Shown in pieces: positions 1-12,500 of a stretch of 64,000 nt of DNA. A program made the position numbers and the translations under genes. Below the pieces are notes generated by a model. The model had not been told where the DNA came from. It saw only the letters and a list, made by a program, of their open reading frames with translations, and did not search any database. Source of the DNA: Rotaria sordida (taxonomy: Eukaryota; Rotifera; Eurotatoria; Philodinida; Philodinidae); contig CAJNOL010000079.1 in the NCBI GenBank assembly GCA_905250125.1, positions 232,926 through 296,925 of the forward strand, in the 5' to 3' direction. Position 1 is the first letter of the stretch, and every line of letters starts with the position of its first letter.

Positions 1-3000
1 TCATATACAATTCATGATTACCCATACTTAGAGATATCATTTGTCGATTAATACGAAGTCTTGGTACAATAAAAACAAAATCTGGAGAACTTCTATCGAT
101 TGGTTTTATGAAAAATTTTTTTCCATTAAATGTTATATTTCGTATTTCACCCCATGCAAAACCAATTTTAGGTGTTAATCTTAATGAATAAAATTAATGC
201 ACAAAAAAAAATAATCGTTTTCAATGTATTTGTTTTTTTTACTTGTCGTCTGTATCATAAATATTAATACCAAGTGCATCGATGCCAAGATAAAGATTTG
301 TACCATTTCTATTTTGAATCTCAAAATAAGTTACACCATACATATCAAGATCTTGAACAATTTTAAGATATTCAAGCATTGCATCTTCACTAAAAGAATC
401 AACAGACTTATCTCATGTAATATATATATATATCGTTTCTAATGAAGATTACTGAAATATGAACGATACTCTAGTATAAATTATTATGGGAAATACTGTG
501 TGAGAAATTGATATATCTTCTATCACGATATAATAAGGTAACGATTATATGACTATATATTAATGTGTTCAAAACTATAAAACATATGTCAGTTTATTTC
601 ACAGCATTTTTAGTTTTTATTCTTTAAAGTAGAATTGAGCAGAATAATATGTCATGATTTTGCAAAGTACGGTAGGGAAAGAAGAATATGCTGCCTTGCA
701 GCTACTTTACTGTATGAGCTGCTGCCTAGCGACAGATTCAGTAACTCGGTATCTTTCTTACAATTATAACTAGGTATAAATCTGGACAGAAGGCCGGTCG
801 AATGCGGAATTCTTACAATCAATTGCTTGAGCTCTCGATACATATATACTAAAACTAACTACATACTAGTCACAAGAACAGGTATATGTCACAACATAGT
901 CAGCAAGCGATCGGACAAACAATCAGAGACAAATAGCAATTAATGATTTGTCTAGGATCATTCTATGACTGGTAATAATGAGGTTTGCACATAGTACTTT
1001 GTAGATATGTATTGAACAATGTAGACACTCAGCCATGGTGGCTATACAGTAGGGTAAGGGTTAGAAAATTTTTCTCAGTCAGGTTACAGAGTACGGGAAA
1101 ATCTTACCCTGAACATCTCTAGATATAGTTAAGCTATCTTAACATTTACTTTCCTATTTCAATAAGTGGCTAGATAAATTTGTCATTTTCTCTTTGAGTT
1201 TTATATGGAAGTTTAATTTTTGGAGATTATATTATTGATAATAATAATTACTTTCGAAAACTTATATTCGTCTCATCAATCTACAGAAGACGCAGCGTGA
1301 CCTTGACTAGTTAAATACAAATCATAGAAATGACTGTTTTCTAATAACAGGAAACCATTACAGACTGTATATCTCATGTCTAAAAGCATTGTTAACATTC
1401 TAGATTTTAGACACCTCCGATTAATTTTATTTATGTAGCTTCTAACTTGTTATTATGTCCATTCTACTTCATCCGTCGAATTTCAACAGGTTTTTTTCTT
1501 CTAAAGTTTAGAGTCAATTCTAAATCTGCTTCTTTTCCTAATTTGATTTCTATAATCATGATATTCCTATTATACAAACTATTTGAAAGATAATTTTTTT
1601 CTGATTTCAATATTTTAAAAATTTTTTCTTGAGACTATCTCACCTCGTAAATCCTTTATGTTCTCTCCACCAATTCATAACACGTTTTTCCCATTCTTCA
1701 TTTGATAAACGAAATTGATCCTGAACACGTCCAGGTAAAAGCCGTTCCTTGGTTAACATTCCCGGCTTATGTTTATTTTCATCATAATCTTCATATTTAA
1801 CTTGCACAGCATAAGAAGCAAGTAGAACACATGTTTCAGGTGGACAATAAATTTCATCAGTAAGAATTGAATTTTTTACTTGACGATAAAAAAATCTCTA
1901 AAAATATAAAAGTTCTTCATTTAAAAAAGAAAAAGAGGAAAAAGAAAAAAATATTACTTAAAACAATCTAAAACTATCGAGATTTGAACATATAAACTTC
2001 ATAGAAAAGAATTAATCAAGTTTTTATTTCATCAAAAATTAGAAATAATGTCTTTCATTATTTTCAAATACTTCAACTATTTGAATTGACTTATTAGAAA
2101 TAACAAGGTATATTCATTTAAATTTCATAATTTCATGATTTTGACTACAATCACTAAAAAACAAAACTTTGAATTTCTTTTAGACGCTAGACATTGTATG
2201 CATATATCAAATCAAAAGCTTTTAACTGATGACAATATAATTAGTATATTTTCGAAGTCGTAGTATTTCAAAGCCTTATCATGAGTATGTATCTCTTCAT
2301 TAACAAACAGCAGTTAGATATCAGTCATTGTTTGCATCCTGATTTTTCTTACAAGGATTTATAAACATATATATATATATATGTATACGAAATTATAATT
2401 CATGTGTCATTTGATGTGATCAATTAAAACAATTACAGCTACTCTAAAAATCCTATAGATCAATATTTTAAGTCACATGGGGGGAAGTTCTTTCACTAGC
2501 TAACTGGATGGCATGTTTCAAGATGTGGCCAATTCTTGTCTAATCAAACTTAATCTTCCAGTATAAAAAGCCATGGCGAAATTCACATTGCTCATCCAAA
2601 GGTGATCTTCTATTGCAAGCTAGGGTTTTTACTAGTATTTACCTAGAAAACCAAGAGATTAGATTTTTAGGCACTACAAACCCTCAAAATCCATTGGATT
2701 TTCAAAAAAAAAAAGGTTTCAGAAAACTCATGCTCTTCTATTCTGGAAGGAGAATTAGAAGTGATTAGCTATTACTATGTTACAGAATCGATATCTTTCT
2801 TGTTCAAAATTTGATGAATTTTCTATTTATATTGAAGTTTGTTCGAATCGGTCAAAAATCAGTTTACCTAACTGAATATACAATAAGTCATACTTCGTCT
2901 TTTACTTCAAATAATTGTAAATGATTTTCTTAATGGTGATACGACTCAGTCAAATTGATACACTTATATTACATCAAATACAATATGAGAATCATCATTG

Positions 3001-5401
3001 CTGAAATAAAGACTTTGTTTATATTGTCTTGAGTAGAGGTTTCATCAGACAGTGTTTTATGTTCGATCTCTTCTAGATCTTCGGGAAACACTATCAACTA
3101 AAGGATGCCCAATAAATTAGGAACCTCAACAAAAATTAGTGTATATGTAAACAAAGAGTGATCCTAAGTATATCTATATGAGCTTTGAGCATATAGAATG
3201 ATGCTTTAAATAGCATATTACCCGATAACATTATCTCTTTTAATAATAATGATATCAACAGAAGAAACGTGATAATTAATACATCGAAATCGACTTGTAT
3301 TTTTTCAAGAAGTTTTAATGAACTATGAGTTCATCATATGTAACGTAACACAATCATACAAATCGATACGTAGTATTTCGGGTGTACGTATGGCTATCCT
3401 CTGCATCCACACGCTAATTATCACATTTCTGCTGTTTATATCACTATTATTAAAAGAGATAATGTCATCGGATAATATGTCATTTAAAATATCGTTCTAA
3501 ATATCCGAAGCTTATATAGATATAGTTGAATAGGGATCACTCATTGTTTACATATAAACTAATTTTTGTTGAGACTCAGAATTTATAGGATACCCTTTAT
3601 TTCATGACTATACTGAAAGATAAAAAATCATAGCCGAAAGCTAAAATTAATTTATCATATACTCTGTTTTTTGGAAAACACGATCTAAAAGAAGTGTTGA
3701 TGTATAGGAATGGATATTTGGACTCTCCTTCCCACCACAGATCGTAACAGAAGCTAGATAGAGACCATCATAGACGCCTTAGTAATACTTCCCTCCCCCT
3801 CCTCCCGTCGCGTCACAAATTGTGACCAACTTTGTTGATATACAACCAAAGAGCATATGTCAATAACGTTTCGTTATAGTATATAAGCTACTTCCTTATA
3901 TCGATGTTACGCTACCACGATTGATATAGGTCAGCCTGGAATCCTGAACATTGGGACTTAGGGAGACGGGATCTAGGTGAGGATGCTCAGCAACAAGTAC
4001 TTAAGCGCTCACACAACCAAAACTTTCATTATCAAGAGTTTTCAAATCATCGACATCCGTCGTGATAGTTCATTGTCATACATAGTCTCACATTAATCTT
4101 CACTATTGCATTTCTAAAGGATTGAGTAAAAGGATGGTAAAGAAATGTGTCTCGAAATAGTTAGAATAAAACAATTTTTCTGTACCAGTAGCTATATTGT
4201 GTTTCATATTTTAATTTCATAGAGATTGTGCTAACAACTTTTTTGTTAAGTATGAAATGCTGTACGCACTTGAAAATAGGAAAGAAATTTTTTAACTGTG
4301 ACAATATCAGTTGAAGAATGGTGATTCATTGAAAAAAATAGAGAGCATTGTTAGTGTTAGAAATATATTTGTAAAGGAATTTTCTTCAAATTTTCTATAA
4401 ATTAATAGAATATCAATCTCGATATTTTTAGATTATCCTATGTAAAATTATTGTTTTCTTATACTTGAGTTATTTCTTCAATAAGTTCTGATACATCTTC
4501 GGGAAAAAATCGAACAAGAAAGACAAATTGTACTACTTCTAATTCATTTTTTTGTTCTTTTTGTACATCTTGACTAAGAATTTTTTTATCAGGTCTAAGC
4601 CAACAAGTAACATTTTTTGAATCCGTAAATCGCAGACCGAAATACCATATTTCACGAATGCCAACATTTTTAGCAACCTATAAATAAATATTAAATACAT
4701 ATATTTGTGTTGTATTTTATTATTATAAATTTTTTACTTGATCCAATAATTGTTTACCGGTGGTATTTGGGTCTATGCTAAAGTCGAATTCAAACTCTAC
4801 TGAAGTTACATGTACATTGAACTAAGAATAATAAGCAAATTAAAGATAAAAATCTTTGAATAATATCTATTTATTGTAATGTTAGAGATTTTTTAAAATA
4901 AATGAAATTTTTCTCATGAAGTGCATCCTAAAATCATATATAATATTGTTGAGAATCTTTTCTTCTCTCAATTAGTTGAATAAATAATATTTGATTAAAA
5001 TCTAATCATTCTCACTTTAATGTAATTAAGAGAAAATAAATCTTTTTTAATAAATAAATAGATCATCGATCAAGTAATCATTTCCATTTTTATCATTATA
5101 TCTTGCTTATCAAATTCTTTTACTGCATTTCATCATAACAATACACTGCTGTTTCATTTTCTCATATTTAAAAAATTGATTCAGAAATTTATAAGCGACT
5201 GACGACACAGTTATTATTGTTTTTTTTTTCTTAAACCTTAAAATTGTAGAACAAATCATAGATATATTTAATCATGATTCATCCTTATATTGTAGCATTG
5301 TATTAAATCGGATATTCTGTTTTCTTTGTGTATAACTTGAATTTATATTAAGAAAATCTCATATACCTTTAATCTTGACTTACCGATTTTTTAGGTGCCA
5401 T
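1..5401 (-). CDS. Ezrin/radixin/moesin (ERM) family FERM-domain protein, 5' part of gene
   Basis: Membrane-cytoskeleton linker that ties plasma-membrane proteins to cortical actin. Six exons are visible in transcript order: 5384-5401 (starts MAPKKS), 4738-4821, 4465-4677, 1644-1897, 243-389 and 1-179, all with GT/AG borders and joining in frame to about 298 residues. Diagnostic ERM stretches are [68 protein letters not shown] and, at the window edge, [20 protein letters not shown]. These cover FERM lobes F1, F2 and most of F3; the helical middle and actin-binding tail lie beyond position 1. The 2.6 kb intron 1898-4464 carries a hairpin element and a dispersed repeat copy. FERM identity is certain. 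I cannot separate ezrin, radixin, moesin or merlin without the C-terminus, though the sequence reads closer to ERM than to merlin. Confidence 0.93.
3100..3600. mobile_element. Hairpin (MITE-like) element A in an ERM intron
   Basis: The two halves are imperfect reverse complements. The left arm from about 3120 (ACCTCAACAAAAATTAGTGT, then a stretch reading ATGTAAACAAAGAGTGATCC) is repeated inverted up to about 3580. The arms are about 200 bp each with a short unpaired centre near 3340-3390. No transposase coding is seen, so it is non-autonomous. A 60-codon open frame at 3318-3500 falls inside the palindrome and is not a gene. Superfamily is unknown; a clean target-site duplication was not resolved. 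Confidence 0.75.
3670..3910 (-). repeat. Dispersed repeat family R1, copy 1
   Basis: The reverse complement matches copies at 9770-9975 and 62740-63090. Shared blocks, in order, are a TATAACGA-type stretch, GTATATCAACAA, a purine tract rich in GGAGG, and a terminal block reading like CACTTCTTTTAGATCGTGTT. It sits in the same ERM intron as hairpin A. No coding capacity is seen. Confidence 0.6.
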
Positions 5402-8400
5402 TGTTAAAATATATTATTGTATTTATTTCACGGTTTAATCGATGTTGTTTAAAAATATTTTACACATAGAGATATCTCCCCTGTCCGTAATCGTCCACTA
5501 AGTATATGTAGGTGTGTATATGAGTTTATCTAAAACGAATAAGAGAAAAGAAAAAGAGATAGAAGGAGAACAAAGCATTGTGACTTATGTCAATAGTAGG
5601 TGCTACTATTTGAGAAAAGAAGAAAAAATGCTAAGCGAATATGTGATTCATTGAAACGAACAAATGATGTCATTATCATTTCTCTTCTTGAAACGTAATT
5701 TTTCTACTGGTTGATGTCAGCTTGATGAGCAAGTGACGAATTAGAATAAAAATATTTATTCCGTTTTATCATGTGACATAGCGAACGAAAATGAGTATTT
5801 ACTATGAATCAGCATGATATCACACGAACTAAACATGTTTCCCATACCATCGATCAATCATAGAAAAGGATCAGAACAGGTTAAATTTTGATTAATATTT
5901 GTCATTATCTGAGTTTTTTTATTTTAACATATACCGGTAATTTGTCGCAAGCATTTCAATGTCTAGTAAAATGAAATTCAAAGAAAAGAAGAATATAGAA
6001 AAAAATGCAAAAAAAAAAGCTTTTTTTGTTTTGTTTAAAAAGTTGTCTTCGACAAGGACACGGGAAAAAAATGAGTATGAAAGTTATATTCTTATCATTC
6101 GTTCTTACATATTAACGATTCAATAGAAACCTTCTATTTGAAAAAAAAGAAAGATATAACAAGACTAAGTTATATCATAAATTCATCTTCAAACACATAT
6201 CGAATAGAAGAAAAAAAGTGATCGATTATGTTAATTATTCTTTTCAAGACTAGTGCGTCATCTTGACTTCATGAACACATAGTTGTACAAGTTCATCTGT
6301 GTGGAATGAGTAAAACAAAAAAAAAGGGCGTTGTTTTAAATCAATGGTATTTCTTTAGTTTTTCAATATTTAGATTATTCATATTGATGGATAATTATTC
6401 AATATAATCATAATTAATATCTAAAAATTTTTTATAATTATTATATAACTAATAATAGACTTACCTAATACGATATTATCGTTTAAATAAAAGTTATAGA
6501 TCTTGTTTCTCTTCTTCTTTTTTTCTTGTTTAATACATATTTAAGACGAAATCTTACACATAAATATAGAGTAGTTATTATTGCCACGGTTTCAACAACA
6601 AATATAGAGTGAACCAACAACAAATGAAAAAAAAAAGAGAAGAAGATAAGATGATAGTCAAATTCTGTGTGTATGTAATAAAAAAGAAAGAAATGAAAAA
6701 GAAATAACAGGCATATACACTGTAAATAATAAAAAGACGAACAGCGGTGTCGATGAAGAAGGTTCGTATGATTTCAACTATTAATTTACATTGTAGAAAA
6801 AAGAGAATTTTCATCTACCTGTATCTATGATGAAGACGAAAGAGAAAAAGAATACGAATAGACAAATGATACTACAAATGTAGGCATTGATTCTAATGAG
6901 AGAAAGAACATGTCATTTTTATACAATATGATCATTGAAAGTTTAAAAAAAAAAATCTTTTGAATTTTAATAAAATTAATCAATACGATGTTCTTCTAGA
7001 GTTCCTATCACATCTCAAAATAAAAATTTGTATCTTATCATCATCTAGACATTCACAAGAAGGAGTTGTACCATTTGAAATTTGTTTTGAACTTTTCATT
7101 CAGTTATAGAAGCACTTTTTTTGCACTTTGTAACGTCGCCAACGAAAAGTAAATCGCCTGTTTTTTTGAAAAATCTAGGCATGCTCAGAAAAAAACTTTG
7201 GATAGAGATTTTTTAGCTGCAATAGTTATCTACACTTAACTTTCAAAAATGTTGCCTCAATTCGAATTTTTTTTTTTCTTAAACTAAAATGCATGAAGTA
7301 AAAGTCGATGTCCTATTTAACATTAGTTTTTAGCTAATAACTTCTCTAAACAAAGATCTCTAGTGCTAATTTTTTTTTCAGGATATCTAGAGTAACTTAA
7401 TATACATATTATATATAAAAGATTAGCTCTAGAAAAGTTTTGTGAAATCACATCAGTAACGACTGATTTTGACCATACATAGAAATACTTGCTGACGAAA
7501 AATATCACAATATTAAATTTAAATTAATCTATTAAAGATAATTTGTATAATTAGATAAAAATGAATAGTAAATTGAATTATCGAACTCTATGATTTATTA
7601 ATATAAATAATATGAGTCAAAATATTTCGATAGGTACAAGTGAATTATTGGAGACATATTTCCTTCCAACTAGTTTCTGAATGATTTGTTTTAACTTAAT
7701 TTTCTCAGAATTTAGCCCATGCAGAAAAAAATCGATTCGAAATTAAGTTCTTATTTGCCATTTAATTAAAATAAGCAAAATCAGTAATAGAAATAGTTTG
7801 AAGATTTGCATGTGTCTATTGTTCACCCATATCCTACTTGAGCAGATTCAGTTTCGATAGCGCCATTCAACACGTGTCTTGCTTATATACTTGACAAGTA
7901 TTGAAAGCTTAGAGAGTTTAGGATCTCCTGATTCCGTTTCGTGATGGCAAAACGACGAATGACGAACAAGTGGCGACAGAAATAGCAAATATAACATTTA
8001 GATCAATGTTTGTGTTGTAGAATACCTTGTAAATTTGAATTGAAGAATAATATATATCTACAAATTTATTTGTTATTTTCATTGATTTTGATTGAAAGAT
8101 TAGTTAGGGTTCAATTGAGAAATAATTAACATGGGATAATCGTGAAATAAGGATGAGTTAAAAGTAGTCCATTAAAATTTGTAATAGTTCATTAATATTA
8201 TTTAACAGAAGATTTAATAAATTGATGAAGATCATTTTTTAATTTTAAGTACAATGTCTGATTACGTTTCACATGATCTTCTTGTAACCTATAAACTATC
8301 TCGGACTGTCAAATAAGAAATCTGCTCTAATTGTTCAAATCGATATCACATGTTGTACACAGCTCTAAATGTTTGAATCAGCACAGTGGTGTGAATAACG

Positions 8401-9022
8401 CACAATTCGATCAGCAGAAAGTATGATCCTTGATAGAAAAACTGATGAATTTTTAGAGTCTTATCATGGTTCTATGGGCGACTTGTTGAAAGTCCAGAAA
8501 CTATTATCTTAGAATTTTTCAATAATACTAACAATTCTATTCTCATTATATTCGAGATTATTATTACAAGCATCAAGAGAAGATAGTAGTTTACATAGTA
8601 GTTACATAAACAGTATACGAGCATTGATATCGACATAAAAAGATGATCATTTGATTTGAATTAATGGAAAGAATGTCAGAATCATGAGTACAATATCTAC
8701 ATTAGTAGTTAAATATCGATTAAAGAAAAATCGTATTGAATTACTAGATATTAAAACAATAAGACTAAAACATTTCATTTTTAACGATAGAGAGTGTTTT
8801 CAAAATAAAATCAATCTAATCAAACTTCTTCATAATAAACATTGCTAAATTTATTAAACATTCAAAATCAAGGTCAATATTTCTAAGTTTGATCTACATA
8901 ACTATGATAATATATAATCTATTCATTCTCGTGAATCAATCCAAACTTAAACTTTTGATAATATACAATATCTTCATGTTATTGTATAAGTATTTACTGA
9001 ATAGAATTAAATTATTTTCTTT
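5402..9022. other. Non-coding stretch upstream of the ERM gene
   Basis: This is AT-rich sequence with homopolymer A and T runs. It probably contains the ERM promoter and any 5' non-coding exons, but I see no clear TATA box or splice-defined exon. Short open frames at 6578-6814 and 7323-7508 (both minus) have low-complexity hydrophobic or lysine-rich translations without a family signature and look spurious. Confidence 0.5.
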
Positions 9023-9361
9023 TTAAACAGCTAAACCAAAAACATTAATAATTGAAAAGATATTTTTATTTTCCCATTTAACTGTTACACATCCATCCGT
9101 TGTTCCATCCCATAAACAAGATAGAGCTGTATGTAAACCAAACTTTATATCTTTTGTTTTTTCACCTATTAAAACTGTAACAACATATTTCATTTGTTGA
9201 TTAGTATTTCTATATTGAATTTGTTTTAATCGATGTAAAATTTCAGTTAAAATATCAATATTCCATTGACGTACATATTCATATACAAATTCTTTTTCAC
9301 CTATTTTTTCATGTAAAACTTGTTTTATTATTATTTTTATTTCATCAATCGTGAACGACAT
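9023..9361 (-). CDS. DYNLT1: Tctex-type dynein light chain (DYNLT family)
   Basis: Light chain of cytoplasmic or axonemal dynein that dimerises and binds the intermediate chain and cargo. It is a single exon of 112 residues, matching the usual family length of about 113. The C-terminal half carries the Tctex-1 signature: VVTVLIGEKTKDIKFGLHTA, then CLWDGTTDGCVTVKWENK and the terminal IINVFGLAV, which parallels CFWDSSTDGSCTVRWENK in vertebrate DYNLT1/3. The N-terminal half is the helical part (MSFTIDEIKIIIKQVL). The start is the first ATG; the sequence upstream is AT-rich without a splice acceptor. It lies 169 bp downstream of the CDF transporter stop on the same strand, so co-transcription is possible but unproven. 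The exact paralogue (DYNLT1 versus DYNLT2/4 type) is uncertain. Confidence 0.9.
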   Translation of the reverse strand: MSFTIDEIKIIIKQVLHEKIGEKEFVYEYVRQWNIDILTEILHRLKQIQYRNTNQQMKYVVTVLIGEKTKDIKFGLHTALSCLWDGTTDGCVTVKWENKNIFSIINVFGLAV

Positions 9362-9530
9362 AATACAATAAATAAGATAACAAAAGAGAAAAAAAAGATC
9401 AACGCGCTTTATTTAAACAATTTTATGTTCAATGACTGGATTATGAGAATATTCATGATCAATATGAACAAATGCCTAAATATGAAAGAAAACGAAAACA
9501 TTTAATAAAACAAAAAAAAAAACGAAAATT

Positions 9531-12500
9531 TTAATTTAAATATACTCGTTCAACTTCAGGTAAATCTTCAAGTTTGTTTTGTAATGATTCTCCAATATCA
9601 TGTGCTTCTTTAAGTAACATATCTTCAGGTAAAACAATATCAACTTCAACTAGATAGAATGAACCAAAATAAAAGGCTCGTACTGTATCGATTTTCAAAA
9701 TTAATGGAGAATGATTATACGTTAACCACTAGAAATAATAACAACAAAAAAATAAAAAATAAAAAAAAGTTGTTAACCCAATCCTTGCAGGATTAAAATG
9801 TGATACACAATGTAACTGCTGTTACTAATTGTAGGAAAATAGTTTTATTCTATGCTATTGATATACGGTCTGTGATCATATATCAACAACATCTGTTATG
9901 GTCTGGGGGGGGGGGGAGAAGGAAGCTTTAAAGTGTTACCCCTATACTACAACACTCCTTTTAGATTGTGTTTTATAATAATATTTCTTTGAAAAAAAAA
10001 TCTATTTACAGTTATTTGTGAAAGAAATTCCGGATCAGCTGTATGTCCACTTAAACGTTTTACTTGACCTAAACAAAAAAATATATGTATAATAAAGTCG
10101 ATAGAAAAAATATATTCAACCGACCATTTGCTTGTTGAATCCATGTAATAATAATATAAAGTGAAATAAGAACAGCACCAATAGGATCGATGACAATGGC
10201 TTCTTGACTTATTTTATTTCTATATGCAAATGAACCTTAAAACAAAAAAAATATACTTTAACTACATTAAAATAATTTCTATATTATACCTATAAGACCA
10301 CAAAAAAGTGCAACAATATTAGAACAAACATCATTACGATGATCAGAACTCAATGCTGACATAGTTGGAGTTTTAAGACGATAGCATAGAAGAAATAAAA
10401 TTGCTTTACTAACAATTGTTATAACCATAACTGATACAGGTAATGCACTCATATCAATATTTGTTAAAGTTTTTGTAGTATTTTGCTGGGTAAAATATTG
10501 TGCATCATTAACAATTGTATTAACAGATTCATAAATAACCAAAACCGATGCAGCACACATTATAACAGATAAAATTACAATAGCTATTGGTTCAAGACGT
10601 GTACGACCTAAACATATGTTTAGTTTTTACAAAATATAATTAGTATAATAAGTTCTCACTTTATTAGTAAACATTCAAAAAAAGTCTTTCTATAAAAGAT
10701 CTCGTAGATGTTAAGTTTAAAAAAATGATCTACAGTTAGCTACTAAGGAAGTCAATAGTTTTACTAATTAATTATTGAATCAACAAAAAATTCGATTTAA
10801 ACAAAGGTTTTATGGGAAAATTTTAGGAAGGAAGTTGTTCACAAGAATTATTTTTATTGAAAGCTTCGTATTTTGTCAATCAGACTTTAACTATTCGCAA
10901 TGAAAGTTCTATTAGTAAAAATTTTAATCATCTCTTCAACCATCAAAAACATTAAGAATTCAACGAAACTTTTACATGGATATTGAATACACTTTCATGA
11001 AAATTCGTCTGTTCACGTTGATTGTTTAATATATGTCCTAGATTGAAAGGTGAACTCTAGAAACGTGCATTCACCTGTCTCCTTTAATATGGTTAACAAT
11101 AATGAGACAGGTCAAACAAGTACGATCATAAACTATAGTATACGGAGATAAACAACGATACACGTGGCTCGGTATAACAATCGTATATCTGTAATGTGAG
11201 CCACAAATGTTCTATTATTCATGCACAGCATGAGAAAAAATAATGTTATATCTATTGCGTCATGACATACAATCATGAGACACACATAAAAAGGAGATGC
11301 ACGAACCATGGATATTTAAATGAAAAGAAAAACAATATTAGACAACAGCAATACTGCTTAATGTAACATTTCGACGTTTTTGTGTGAACAGCTAGTAACG
11401 TCAAATCATGTCAATATGTATTGATTTACTTCTGAGTAAAAAAATTGACTTTTTATATTGTTAGAAAGAAGAACAAGATCATCTTGTGCAGTCGAAAAGC
11501 GATTCCAACTGAGTACTTATAAGTAGAAAAAAGAAATTGACAATCTCTCAATAATGAGTACCCCCAATAAAATGAACCCTTTTGGCCAGTTTCAATGGTA
11601 CTCTCATTAGAGATGCTTTACTGTAGATTTTTTTTTCGAATGTTCTATGTTTTTTCTGCTACTCTACGGTGATATCATGATTATTCTCTTTTCTTCTGAT
11701 CTATTGTCTTTCGAGAATATTTTCACGCTTTATTGCGCTTATATATAAATATATATGCTCCTATTCTCATTGACGGATTTATGTTGTTCTTGATTTTGAA
11801 AAACGTTCGTCATTTTTTGTTCATTGCGAAATAGTTGTATACCTACATTCTTTTCCAACAAACATTTTTACCTTTTCATTCAGTGGGAAATAAAAGAATT
11901 TGTACTTTTCATTTCTTTATATTCGGTTTATAATAAGAACTAAACAAATGAAATTATATAGAAATATAGAAGTTGATAACAAGTTCTATAGTTTCTATAG
12001 TAATGACGACAGCAATGAGAGTAGTCTCGATTTTGGTTATAGTGAATTAACAGATAATTTAGATGAAATTGGACCTTCTGATATGTAAAAGATGAGAAAA
12101 ATTGTTTGTTTTTGATATTTCATATGATTTTTATATAGTCATTTTCATTCAAATAAAATAAAATAATTGAAGAATCACTTTTCAATTAAAAAAAATTCCA
12201 TCCTCAAAAGGTTACATGAATTTGTAGAAGATTTTAAAAAGCATCTAATCGGTATGTTTCAAACTGACTGTGTAGTATGGCGTTTATGAATGATTTTGAT
12301 AAAATTATTCAATACAATTGGATTGATAGTTCAATGTTGTACATATAACCATGTATATTATTAATAATTATAGATTGATGAATCAATTTGAATATACACT
12401 TATGATTAATAAAAAGTTACACTTGCTGAATAGTTTAATTTATATATTTTTTTTTCTAAAGTACAAATAGTAGTAATATAACTATAATATATTTATGTTG

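Noticed and set aside
224..442. 72-codon plus-strand open frame
   Set aside because: Antisense shadow of the ERM exon at 243-389, which has splice sites and strong family similarity.
3318..3500. 60-codon open frame
   Set aside because: Lies across the centre of hairpin element A; its sequence is explained by the palindrome.
6578..6814. 78-codon hydrophobic minus-strand frame
   Set aside because: Phe/Ile/Tyr-rich translation of A/T-rich DNA without domain, splice or codon support.
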